Part shown: piece after piece, positions 33,284-40,959 of the stretch
Layout of the letters: the number at the start of each line of letters is the position of its first letter
How positions within the stretch are numbered: the stretch's first letter is position 1
DNA from: Bin87 sp965203195
Lineage (GTDB): Bacteria > Chloroflexota > Dehalococcoidia > Lucifugimonadales > UBA3495
Direction: 5' to 3'
Assembly (NCBI GenBank): GCA_965203195.1
Contig: OZ241860.1
Coordinates: 1,488,001-1,552,000, forward strand
DNA length: 64,000 bases
Notes under the pieces: model-generated
What the model saw: the letters and a program-made list of their open reading frames with translations, nothing else
Told to the model about the DNA's origin: nothing
Database searches by the model: none
Translations under genes and position numbers: made by a program

Positions 33284-34474
33284 ATGAGTTCCCTGAAAAT
33301 GGATATTATCCCAAATGTACCGGCGCGGCGGCTTTTGACGGCGGTCGTCGCCGCCGTTGTGATGGTTCTGACCGTGGCGGCGTGCGGGCCGTCGGAACAG
33401 GCGCCGGCCACCAGCGCCGGCAGCGCGGCCGCCACGACCGCCGACAGCGGCAACGCCGCCACCGACAGCAGCGCCGCGTCGACTGCTACCGACAGCGGCG
33501 GCGACGCCAGCCCGACGGCCGTACCGGGCAAGGTGGCTGATCCCGGCAAATACGCCGGTCTGGCCGGCGACATTGCCATTGACGGGTCGTCCACGGTGTT
33601 TCCGATTACCGAAGCGGTGGCGGAGGAGTTCGGCGACCTGACCGGGGGGCAAGTGCGCGCCGTGGTGGGCATCTCCGGCACCGGCGGCGGGTTCAAAAAG
33701 TTCTGCGCCAGTGAAACCGTCATCTCCGACGCCTCGCGCCCCATCAAGCAGAAAGAGGTTGATCTGTGCGCCGCCGCCGGCATTGAGTACATTGAGCTGC
33801 CGGTGGCCATTGACGGCCTGTCGGTGCTGGTGAACAAGGAAAACGATTTTGTGGACTGCCTGTCGGTGGCGCAGCTCAATATGATCTGGGCGCCGGAAGC
33901 GGAAGGCGTGGTGATGAAGTGGAACCAAGTGGACCCGTCCTGGCCGGATGAGGACATCAAGCTGTACGCGCCGGGGGTGGACTCGGGGACTTTTGACTAC
34001 TTTACCGAAGCGGTCAACGGCGACGGCGGGGTGTCGCGGGGCGACTTTGTGGCCTCGGAGGACGACAATGTGCTGGTGCAGGGCATTGCGGGCGACCGGC
34101 ACAGCCTGGGGTACTTCGGGTACGCCTACTATGTGGAGAACCGGGACAAGCTGAAGGCGGTTCCGGTTGACGGGGGCAACGGGTGCGTTGCGCCTACGGA
34201 TGAGGCTATCAACAACGGGAGGTACGCTCCGTTGAGCCGGCCGCTGTTCATCTATGTGCGGGCGGATGCGGCGCGGGAGACGCACGTGGCGGAGTTTGTG
34301 CGCTACTATTTGAGCGGCGAAGGGCAGCGGCTGGCGGCGTCGGTGGGGTACATACCCTTCCCCGGCGCGGTGTATGACCTGGCGCTGGGCAAGTTTGAGG
34401 CGGGGGGTACGGGGACGGTGTTCGGGGGGCAGAACGCTTTCAAGGGGGCGGTGGTTGAGGGGCTGGCGCGGTAG
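33284..34474 (+). CDS. pstS: Phosphate-binding lipoprotein (PstS), solo copy
   Basis: From ATG 33284, after GAGGAGGAGGCGG, the product is 396 residues. A lipoprotein signal ends VLTVAAC (C34), followed by a Ser/Thr/Ala linker of about 45 residues. The PstS core begins IAIDGSSTVFPITEAVAEEF, the phosphate-binding loop, then SGTGGGFKKFCASE and SDASRPI. It captures phosphate for PstCAB, but pstC, pstA and pstB are not next to it: the gene is followed by a terminator and a convergent methyltransferase. They are presumably elsewhere. Confidence 0.92.
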   Translation: MSSLKMDIIPNVPARRLLTAVVAAVVMVLTVAACGPSEQAPATSAGSAAATTADSGNAATDSSAASTATDSGGDASPTAVPGKVADPGKYAGLAGDIAIDGSSTVFPITEAVAEEFGDLTGGQVRAVVGISGTGGGFKKFCASETVISDASRPIKQKEVDLCAAAGIEYIELPVAIDGLSVLVNKENDFVDCLSVAQLNMIWAPEAEGVVMKWNQVDPSWPDEDIKLYAPGVDSGTFDYFTEAVNGDGGVSRGDFVASEDDNVLVQGIAGDRHSLGYFGYAYYVENRDKLKAVPVDGGNGCVAPTDEAINNGRYAPLSRPLFIYVRADAARETHVAEFVRYYLSGEGQRLAASVGYIPFPGAVYDLALGKFEAGGTGTVFGGQNAFKGAVVEGLAR

Positions 34475-34520
34475 TTCGGCGTTGTCTAGTTGAACTGCCG
34501 GGCGGCGCACCGGAACGACG

Positions 34521-34547
34521 CCGGGGCGGGTTTAGCGCCCGCCCCGG
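34521..34547. terminator. Bidirectional terminator between pstS and the methyltransferase-HNH gene
   Basis: CCGGGGCGGG pairs with CCCGCCCCGG around a 7-base loop, followed by CCAGTCTTTCCC. Both flanking genes end toward it. Confidence 0.7.
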
Positions 34548-34567
34548 CCAGTCTTTCCCGGGGATGG

Positions 34568-36097
34568 TCAACTGGCCGCGGCAGTTTCGGGTGGGTTGCG
34601 CTGCTGCGCCAAGTAGTCCAGCGCCCACTGGCCGGCCAGCCGCAGGTCAATGCGCTGCTCAATGTCGGGGTGGCCGTACCAGCGGCCGGCGCTGCGGTTG
34701 TCCCGGCGCAGGGCGGTCAAGGTCATTGTGTTGGATTTGCGCTTGTTGCAGGGGCCGCACAGCGGGGCGCGGTTTTCCAGGTCGTTGCTGCCGCCTTCGG
34801 ACGCCGGCCGGATGTGGTCCAGCTCAAAGAACTCCACGGACGGCGGCTCAAAGCCGCAGCCCCAGCAGCGGATGCCCCATTGGGCCGTGATAATCGCCAT
34901 CATCGCGGCGCGCGTCATTGTGGCCGGCTGGCGGCGGCGGTACACCGGCCCCAGGTGCGGAGCGCTTTCGCCATCGTCCGTGCGCACGGGCGGGATGTAG
35001 CGGATTTCACAGGCGGCTTGAATCTCCGGCATCAGCGCCTGATGCTGCGCCTTGAATTCGTTGACATTGATGCCCAGGTCCAGCAGGCGGTTGGCGACGT
35101 GATAGGCGGCGTCCTCGCGGCGGTCGATGCCTACCCAGCGGCGGCCCAGGTTCTGGGCGGCGATGGGCGTGGTGGCGCAGCCGGCGAAGGGATCCAGCAC
35201 GATGTCGCCGGGGTTGGACGAGGCGGCAATCATACGCTCGTAAAGGGCCACGGGCTTCTGGTCGGGAGAGCCGGTGCGTTCCGCCGCTTGCCCGTTCAGC
35301 GCGGAAATGTTCCAGACATCCGGCACGGGGGCGCCCGGTAAGGGTTCGTCAATATAATAGACGGCGCGACCTTCCGCTTCCGCTTTGCGGATCTGCGCGG
35401 CGGCTTTCTCACGGTCATACACGCGCAGAATCTTGCGGCCGCCCTGGCTGCCGGTGTTGTAACCGGCCTCCCGCAACTGCTTTTGCCGTTCCGTAGGCCC
35501 GCCATACTGCTTGTTGAAAACCGGGCGCGCGCTTTTGCCGTACAGGAATATGGTATCGTGATTGCGCTGGAAATAGTTGGCGGTATTAGTCCATTTATTA
35601 TAATGCCAGACGATTTCGTTGCGAAAGTTATTTTTGCCAAAGATGGCGTCCATAGCCATACGGATGTAACCGTTGGCGCTGTGGTCGCAGTGCAGGTAGA
35701 TGCTGCCAGTGGGCTTCAGCGTGCGGTGCATTTCCAGCAGGCGGACGCCCAGGAAGCAGAGGAACGCCGCCGTATCGTCATCCTGCGTCAGCCGGGTGGA
35801 TTCGATGACCTGGAACAGGGCCTGGTTTTCGTCCTGGATCTGGTCCAGCCAGATGCGGTGGACGGGCTGCCAGAGCCATTGTTCGGGGCGATTCTGCATC
35901 GTCGGGTCGTCGGCCCAGCGCCAGGCGTCCTCGTACTGGCTGGCCGAGGCGGCGCGGTTGCGCTTTTTGTTGAAAGGCGGGTCGGTGGCGATGAGGTCCA
36001 CCGTTTCGCTGTTCATACCGCGCAGGACGTCCAGGTTGTCCATATTATAGAGGACGCGGTCGGGGAAGTTCTGCTGGGCCATTGTGGGGTACTCCAT
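34568..36097 (-). CDS. DNA methyltransferase fused to a C-terminal HNH nuclease domain
   Basis: The 509-residue protein has ATDPPFN at 38-43 (motif IV) and, C-terminally, DPFAGCATT at 302-310 (motif I, Gly replaced by Cys), the beta-class order for amino-methyltransferases. LYERMIAASSNPGDIVL precedes motif I. Residues 411-454 form a zinc-type HNH: CWGC, FFELDHIRPASEGG, NDLENRAPLCGPCNKRK. All HNH landmarks, including D427-H428 and N442, are intact. It could modify and cut DNA alone, or the HNH could only bind DNA. An internal ATG at 36082 is an alternative start. No separate specificity subunit is adjacent. Confidence 0.88.
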   Translation of the reverse strand: MEYPTMAQQNFPDRVLYNMDNLDVLRGMNSETVDLIATDPPFNKKRNRAASASQYEDAWRWADDPTMQNRPEQWLWQPVHRIWLDQIQDENQALFQVIESTRLTQDDDTAAFLCFLGVRLLEMHRTLKPTGSIYLHCDHSANGYIRMAMDAIFGKNNFRNEIVWHYNKWTNTANYFQRNHDTIFLYGKSARPVFNKQYGGPTERQKQLREAGYNTGSQGGRKILRVYDREKAAAQIRKAEAEGRAVYYIDEPLPGAPVPDVWNISALNGQAAERTGSPDQKPVALYERMIAASSNPGDIVLDPFAGCATTPIAAQNLGRRWVGIDRREDAAYHVANRLLDLGINVNEFKAQHQALMPEIQAACEIRYIPPVRTDDGESAPHLGPVYRRRQPATMTRAAMMAIITAQWGIRCWGCGFEPPSVEFFELDHIRPASEGGSNDLENRAPLCGPCNKRKSNTMTLTALRRDNRSAGRWYGHPDIEQRIDLRLAGQWALDYLAQQRNPPETAAAS

Positions 36098-36167
36098 ATG
36101 TTTGTGGCGTGGCGCCGCGACCGAACCGGCCGATTGGCGTTTAGAAAGAAACCTTCCGGCGCCGTCA

Positions 36168-36449
36168 TCATCGCACTATCTCCGGCATCAGCCGGTCGGT
36201 AAGCGAGATAACCCGCCCGTCGCCGTCGGCAATGGCGACTACCTTGTAGTCCCGCGGCGCTTTCAGCCCCATCCGCAAGCCCAGGGCCCCCTGCTTATCC
36301 CAGGGGCGGACGAAGCCGAGTGTGATGCGCCATTCTTTGGTGTCCTGGTCCTGCACCACTTCCTCCAGGCCCAGCTGGGCAATTTCCTCGTCGGCGAATA
36401 CGGCGGTGATGTAGTCGCGGGCAATGTGGGTAGCCTCTTTAACATCCAT
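36168..36449 (-). CDS. Small hypothetical protein
   Basis: The 93-residue product reads DVKEATHIARDYITAVFADEEIAQLGLEEVVQDQDTKEWRITLGF in pieces, then PRDYKVVAIADGDGRVISLTDR. The pattern of an amphipathic helix followed by alternating strands (EWRITLGF, DYKVVAI, RVISLTDR) resembles a PepSY-like or small alpha/beta fold. I do not recognise a named family. The start is ATG after GAGGCTGCGCT. Confidence 0.65.
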   Translation of the reverse strand: MDVKEATHIARDYITAVFADEEIAQLGLEEVVQDQDTKEWRITLGFVRPWDKQGALGLRMGLKAPRDYKVVAIADGDGRVISLTDRLMPEIVR

Positions 36450-36526
36450 AGCGCAGCCTCCTCATGGTTAGGTATGGGCGTGGGCAAGATACTGCCGGCG
36501 GGCTGGCATTGTACCACTTTTGGCGT

Positions 36527-36609
36527 CGCTCCCGTTTCGGGAACTCCCGCGCCTGCCGCGTCAGTGGTTCGCGGTCGTAGATGCCCAGGAGGAGGGCGGC
36601 GTTGCGCAT
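36527..36609 (-). pseudogene. Fragment of an HpaB-type oxygenase C-terminus
   Basis: The minus strand reads MRNAALLLGIYDREPLTRQA and then REFPKRER. It matches the last 30 residues of the complete oxygenase at 37391-38848, which ends MRNAALLLSIYDREPLMRQV then REFLERE. No other part of the gene is present. This is a leftover of a duplicated or deleted copy. Confidence 0.65.
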
Positions 36610-36671
36610 CCTGGCGCCCCGGTTAGGAATGCGTGGGCCGTTTGGGGGCATCAGTCGACTGCCTCTCTGCG

Positions 36672-36824
36672 CTAGATGAAGCAGAGGAGCAGGGCCTTCT
36701 CAACGGCTTTGACCAGGCCCGGCTGGCCCAGCGTGTTTATGGTCGCGCAGGCAGTGTCGTTGGCGATCCAGGCGGCGAGCATCCACAGCGCGAATGCTAG
36801 CGGAAGCGCGATTAGTACCGGCAT
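36672..36824 (-). CDS. Small single-span membrane protein (50 aa)
   Basis: A strong ribosome site (GAGGAGGAAC) stands seven bases before ATG 36824. The product starts MPVLIALPLAFALWMLAAWI, one transmembrane helix, and ends AVEKALLLCFI. It follows the four-helix membrane gene at 36845-37291 closely. No family is recognised. Confidence 0.5.
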   Translation of the reverse strand: MPVLIALPLAFALWMLAAWIANDTACATINTLGQPGLVKAVEKALLLCFI

Positions 36825-36844
36825 TTGTTCCTCCTCACCGTAGA

Positions 36845-37291
36845 TCACGGTTTGCGATTTTTGTCCGCATTGCTTTGGCGGTATTCGTTGACCAGCACCC
36901 AAGCGGCGCGTGTCAACACCGCTTGTTGGATCATCACCGCAACAATTGCCCAAGTGCTGTCGTTCTCCGCGACAGAGAATACGGCTCCAAAGGAAACGCC
37001 GATGATTATGGCGGAGTAATGTATAGCTACTCCAACGACGAATGTATTCAATACTGTCCACACGCTCCACGTTCGATGTCTCCAAACGCGCGGACGAAAT
37101 GTATTTCTGTCCATCGTTTGCACCACCAGCAGAGCCATCGCGAGGATCCCTGTTGCTGCGATCGCTATCAGGTATTCGCCGCTGTGGTATGACAAGCCGG
37201 CGAACACAAAGACAAGAAGCGCGCTGAAGGCGAAAATGCCGACGATGACTCCTATCGTCGCAATGCTGATGGCCAGTCGTAACTTTCCCAT
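36845..37291 (-). CDS. Four-helix membrane protein of unknown function
   Basis: From ATG 37291, with GGAGAG seven bases upstream, the product is 148 residues. Hydrophobic segments are ISIATIGVIVGIFAFSALLVFVF, EYLIAIAATGILAMALLVV, WTVLNTFVVGVAIHYSAIII and TWAIVAVMIQQAVLTRAAWV. A basic loop separates helices 2 and 3 and the tail is charged. Base composition is lower in G+C than in neighbours, suggesting recent acquisition. A longer TTG start at 37306 is possible. Confidence 0.65.
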   Translation of the reverse strand: MGKLRLAISIATIGVIVGIFAFSALLVFVFAGLSYHSGEYLIAIAATGILAMALLVVQTMDRNTFRPRVWRHRTWSVWTVLNTFVVGVAIHYSAIIIGVSFGAVFSVAENDSTWAIVAVMIQQAVLTRAAWVLVNEYRQSNADKNRKP

Positions 37292-37390
37292 CCTTGTACT
37301 CTCCAATGCCGGAAATTGGGACGTAAGATACGAGCCAATAGTCGCATAGCCGGCCCAATCCTGTCAAACAAAGTCGCACCGCACAAGGCG

Positions 37391-38848
37391 TCACTCCCGT
37401 TCCAAAAACTCCCGCACCTGTCGCATCAGCGGTTCCCGGTCGTAGATGCTGAGCAGCAGGGCGGCGTTGCGCATCCAGTCGCCCTGGAAGTAGCGCTCGT
37501 AGAGCACCTGGCGGCCGGCGAAGGCGCTGCCGGCGGCGTCCCAGGCCAGGCGGAACAGGCGTACCCGTTCCCGCGCCGTGGCGGTGTCGGTGTCCAGGTA
37601 GGCGTCCAGGATTTCGGCCAGGGGGCTGTTGAAGTCGGCCTCGGAGGGCAATGCCATGAGGCTGCTGGAGCCGAGGAGCTGGATGATTTCCGCCATGCGG
37701 GGGTACATTTTGATGAACAGGTTGCGGGCGACATTGAGGGGAACGCGGTCGGGGAGCATTACGCCCCATTCGTCAACGGCGGCGTTGACTTCCGATTGGG
37801 TGAGCAGAGCTTTGGTGATTTCCAGGTTTTCCACCAGTTCCGCCAGCAGACCCTGGATGGGCAGGTTATCGCCGCTGCCCAGGGTTTCCACCATCAGGCT
37901 GGCGATGCCGGCGATGAATTCGCACTTGGCGACATTTTTGGTGACTACCTGGTGGCCGGTGTGGACATACTGGCCGGTGGCGTTGGACATATTGTTGCAC
38001 TTGTGGCGGTCGCCATACATAAAGACCCGTTCCCAAGGCACCAGCACATCGTCAAAGAAAACGATGGCGTCCATTTCCTCAAAGCGGGAACCCAGGGGAT
38101 GGTCAAAATGGGATTTGCCCAAGTCAAAGCTTTCGCGGCAGATGAACTTGAGGCCGTCAATGCCGCAGGGGACGGCGAAGGCAAAGGCGTACTTGTGGGC
38201 GTCTTCATCCCGCGCCAGCAGGCTGGAACGGGTGGGATAGACCATAATCTCATCGGACAGCGGCCCCAGGGTCGCCAGCACCCGGGGGCCGCGCACTACC
38301 AGGCCGGCGCCGGTTTCCTTGACCACGCGCAGGGCTACGTCGGTGGTGTAGTCCAATGAGGTGGCCGACGGGGCGCGGTTGCGCTGGAGGTTGACCAGCG
38401 TGTGGGTCATACAGATGTCGTTTTCCCGCGCGTATTCGTAGTAGTTGACGATGTTGCGCCGGAACTCCGGGTGGCGGTCATCGTCAAAGAAGCCGCTGGC
38501 GGCCGCCATGGCCATCACGGTTACATTGAGAAAATCGGGCGTGCGGCCCATCATCCCGTAGCTGGCGCGGGCCCAGCGGGCCATCATTTCCCGGCGGCGG
38601 GCGAGGTCGGCGGCGGTTTTGGGGACGATGAAGGAGAGGCCCACCGGGTCGCCGGTAGCCGGGGAGGCATAGGTCATCGCATCCGCGCCGGCGCCGCGCT
38701 GCATATCGTACAGGCCGGCTACCGACCGCGCCCCGTTGGCCAGGCCGGGGAACTGGGTTACATCGTGAATGCGCCGGCCGTCCAGCCAGATTTCGCGGGG
38801 CTGTTCTTGCAGGCCGGCCAGGTACTGGGCGCCGGTTCGGGCGGGCAT
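37391..38848 (-). CDS. 4-hydroxyphenylacetate 3-monooxygenase-like oxygenase (HpaB family)
   Basis: The 485-residue protein matches the HpaB/PvcC flavin-dependent oxygenase family: ARTGAQYLAGLQEQPREIWLDGRRI, DPVGLSFIVPKTAADLARRREM and HTLVNLQRNRAPSAT at the N-terminal half. FDHPLGSRFEEMDAIVFFDDVLVPWERVFMYGD then marks the FADH2 pocket. Such enzymes hydroxylate phenols using reduced flavin from a partner reductase. A flavin-reductase-like gene exists at 21889-22545 but is far away. Related 4-hydroxybutyryl-CoA dehydratases share the fold but need Fe-S cysteines, which are not evident here. Confidence 0.88.
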   Translation of the reverse strand: MPARTGAQYLAGLQEQPREIWLDGRRIHDVTQFPGLANGARSVAGLYDMQRGAGADAMTYASPATGDPVGLSFIVPKTAADLARRREMMARWARASYGMMGRTPDFLNVTVMAMAAASGFFDDDRHPEFRRNIVNYYEYARENDICMTHTLVNLQRNRAPSATSLDYTTDVALRVVKETGAGLVVRGPRVLATLGPLSDEIMVYPTRSSLLARDEDAHKYAFAFAVPCGIDGLKFICRESFDLGKSHFDHPLGSRFEEMDAIVFFDDVLVPWERVFMYGDRHKCNNMSNATGQYVHTGHQVVTKNVAKCEFIAGIASLMVETLGSGDNLPIQGLLAELVENLEITKALLTQSEVNAAVDEWGVMLPDRVPLNVARNLFIKMYPRMAEIIQLLGSSSLMALPSEADFNSPLAEILDAYLDTDTATARERVRLFRLAWDAAGSAFAGRQVLYERYFQGDWMRNAALLLSIYDREPLMRQVREFLERE

Positions 38849-38913
38849 AGTTGGTCTCCTTTGCGATATGGCCGGCGCGCGGGGCGCGCTGGGTTGGGGG
38901 GAATTGGAGTAGG

Positions 38914-39213
38914 TTATGCTACCTGCTGCCGGGGGCGGTTAGGGAATTGGGCGCGCAGTTCGGCGATGATGTCCATAGGGTTGGCGTCGGGTTCCGCCCG
39001 GAGCCGGGCGGCCATAGCCTCCAGGATTTCGATGCGGCCGATTTCGAATCCCTCCTTCCAAGCGATTTCCCGGCCCTCTCGCAGGCCGATTTCGAATCCC
39101 TCTTTCCAGCCCTCTCGCAGGCCGATTTCAAATCCTTTCTTCCAGCCGATTTCCCTGCCCCTGGCCTCGGCGGCGTTGATGTCCCGCCGCCGCTTGGAGA
39201 TTGCGTAAAACAT
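38914..39213 (-). CDS. Small repeat protein, duplicated tail of the neighbouring membrane protein
   Basis: From ATG 39213 the product is 99 residues. It starts MFYAISKRRRDINAAEARGR, identical but for one residue to the segment after the membrane part of the gene at 39276-39770. It then has an expanded KKGFEIGLREG / WKEGFEIGLREG / AWKEGFEIGR repeat and ends with AEPDANPMDIIAELRAQFP. The charged repeats would form a helix or coiled coil. A longer GTG-type start at 39255 is possible. It looks like a partial duplication that became a short gene or is already a relic. Confidence 0.55.
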   Translation of the reverse strand: MFYAISKRRRDINAAEARGREIGWKKGFEIGLREGWKEGFEIGLREGREIAWKEGFEIGRIEILEAMAARLRAEPDANPMDIIAELRAQFPNRPRQQVA

Positions 39214-39275
39214 CTGATGCCCCCTTGTGTTTGCCCGTGCCACGCGGCCAAGCACACAGAATGCGGGACAGATTC

Positions 39276-39770
39276 TTAATGAGGCTGGTCATTTTGGGAT
39301 TGGGCGAGCAGTTCGGCAATGATGGCCACGGGGTCGGCGTCCGGTTCGTCCTGGAGCCGGGCGGCCAAGGTGTTCAAGACCTCATTGCGGCCGATTTCCA
39401 TGCCCTCATCCCGGCCCCTGTCCTCGGCGGCGTTGATGTCCCGGCGCCGCTTGGAGATTGCGTAAAACATCTGGTAGCCTCCTTCCAGCATAACGGCGGT
39501 CGCTCCGTAAAAGAGGACGCCGAAGTTGTCCATCTGGGCCCACCCGGGGCCGTAGTTACCCCATAGCCAAGTTGACAGCAAGCCGCCGAAGGGCGCCACG
39601 ACGAAGTGGCGCGCCTGCCAGCCATCGGGCTGGTCGACCAGGGCCGCGGCCCGCCGGAGAGGGTTGACGATCAGATTATAGCGCATCCCGCCGGGCAAGC
39701 GCAGAACCTTGATAGCTGCCGCCAGCAGCGCGAGGCCGGCGGCGCACAAGGCGGTCGTCAGAGAGGGCAT
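39276..39770 (-). CDS. Membrane protein with charged cytoplasmic tail
   Basis: The 164-residue protein has hydrophobic segments near 5-25 (TALCAAGLALLAAAIKVL), about 55-72 (FVVAPFGGLLSTWLWG) and about 82-98 (NFGVLFYGATAVMLEGG). A charged tail follows: YAISKRRRDINAAEDRGRDEG and DADPVAIIAELLAQSQ. The same tail begins the short gene downstream. No family is recognised. Confidence 0.65.
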   Translation of the reverse strand: MPSLTTALCAAGLALLAAAIKVLRLPGGMRYNLIVNPLRRAAALVDQPDGWQARHFVVAPFGGLLSTWLWGNYGPGWAQMDNFGVLFYGATAVMLEGGYQMFYAISKRRRDINAAEDRGRDEGMEIGRNEVLNTLAARLQDEPDADPVAIIAELLAQSQNDQPH

Positions 39771-39926
39771 AGGGCAAAGGGTTCTGCTGCTACCGGGCGG
39801 CCGGCTGGCGGCAAAACGGATTTTGCGCGCAAGGCGCCGTCACCGGGCAGCGGGTTCTGACCGCGACAAGCGGCGCGGCGCGGCAACTTGCCCACCGGGG
39901 CCGGCAAGTTGCCCGCAGTGGCGCGG

Positions 39927-40811
39927 TCAGGTTCCCAGATACCGCTTGAGCCAGTTCATGGCGTGGATGTTGAAATCGGTGCAGGGGCTGTGCGCCAGGT
40001 CGGGATAAACCAGCAGCGCCTTTTGCGCCCGGATGCGCTCAAACACCGGCATAACGGTGTCGTAAGGGCAGGTGGCGTCCGACATTCCGATGTTCACCAG
40101 CGTGGGGCAATGGATGGCGTCGGCCAGGGTCAGAGTGTCGAAGTAGCGCAGGGTGTCCAGCATTGCCGCCCGTTGTTCCGGGCGTTCCAGGGCGTAGTTC
40201 CGCAGCTCGTGGTAGGGGCGGGTGTCGATGTCGATGGCGACGGGGTAGTTGCAGAGGAAGGGTTCCTCGGCGACGGCGGCGGCGATGCGATGGTCGAGGG
40301 CGGCGGTGGCCAGGGTGAAGCCGCCGCCCTGGCTGCGGCTCCACATACCGATGCGGGCGGCGTCCACTTCGGGCCGGGCGGCCAGAAAGTCCACGCCGCG
40401 CACGCAGTCCATATAGGCGGCGCGGTAGTAGTAGGTTTCGCGGTCGGTGATGTTGTAGGTGAGTTTGTTGGCGCCGGCGGGCAGGTTCCACTCGGCGATG
40501 CTTTCGCCCTGGGCGCGGGGGAACAGGGTCAGCACGGCGAAGCCCTGCATGGCGACGTAGTAGGGAATCTCTTTGGCGCCGCCGTAGCCCGGCACGGCCA
40601 GCATTGCCGGCAGCCGGCCCGACGGCGGCCGGTCGCGGGGCGCCGTGTAAAAGCCCCGCAGCCGCTGGCCGCCGTAGCTGTGCAGGATTACGCTCCAGGT
40701 CTGATACTCCCGCCCGCTGCGTTCCGGGCAATCGTCAAGGGCGGCGTCGGTGGGCGTTTCGTTGAGGATGGCGCGGGTGGCGCTCCAAAAGTCGGCAACG
40801 GACGGTTCCAT
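39927..40811 (-). CDS. Acetyl xylan esterase-like alpha/beta hydrolase
   Basis: From ATG 40811 the product is 294 residues. RLRGFYTAPRDRPPSGRLPAMLAVPGYGG gives the oxyanion region, and IGMWSRSQGGGFTLATAALDHRI carries the nucleophile S160 in a S-x-S-Q-G context, as in AXE1/cephalosporin C deacetylase-type enzymes. DATCPYDTVMPVFERI and DLAHSP supply the Asp and His. It probably removes acetyl groups from carbohydrates or antibiotics; substrate is inferred from the family only. Confidence 0.85.
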   Translation of the reverse strand: MEPSVADFWSATRAILNETPTDAALDDCPERSGREYQTWSVILHSYGGQRLRGFYTAPRDRPPSGRLPAMLAVPGYGGAKEIPYYVAMQGFAVLTLFPRAQGESIAEWNLPAGANKLTYNITDRETYYYRAAYMDCVRGVDFLAARPEVDAARIGMWSRSQGGGFTLATAALDHRIAAAVAEEPFLCNYPVAIDIDTRPYHELRNYALERPEQRAAMLDTLRYFDTLTLADAIHCPTLVNIGMSDATCPYDTVMPVFERIRAQKALLVYPDLAHSPCTDFNIHAMNWLKRYLGT

Positions 40812-40959
40812 TTCAAACCTCCCGGGCAAATGGGTTATTGGCGTGGCGCGGCATCGGGTGAAAAAATTGCGGAGATTGCCTTGTGTCGCAGCTCCGCAGG
40901 CCGGCGCGCCGGGCCTGTGTGGGCCGGCGCGCGCCGGCGGCCGGTTGCGCCGGGCAGCC

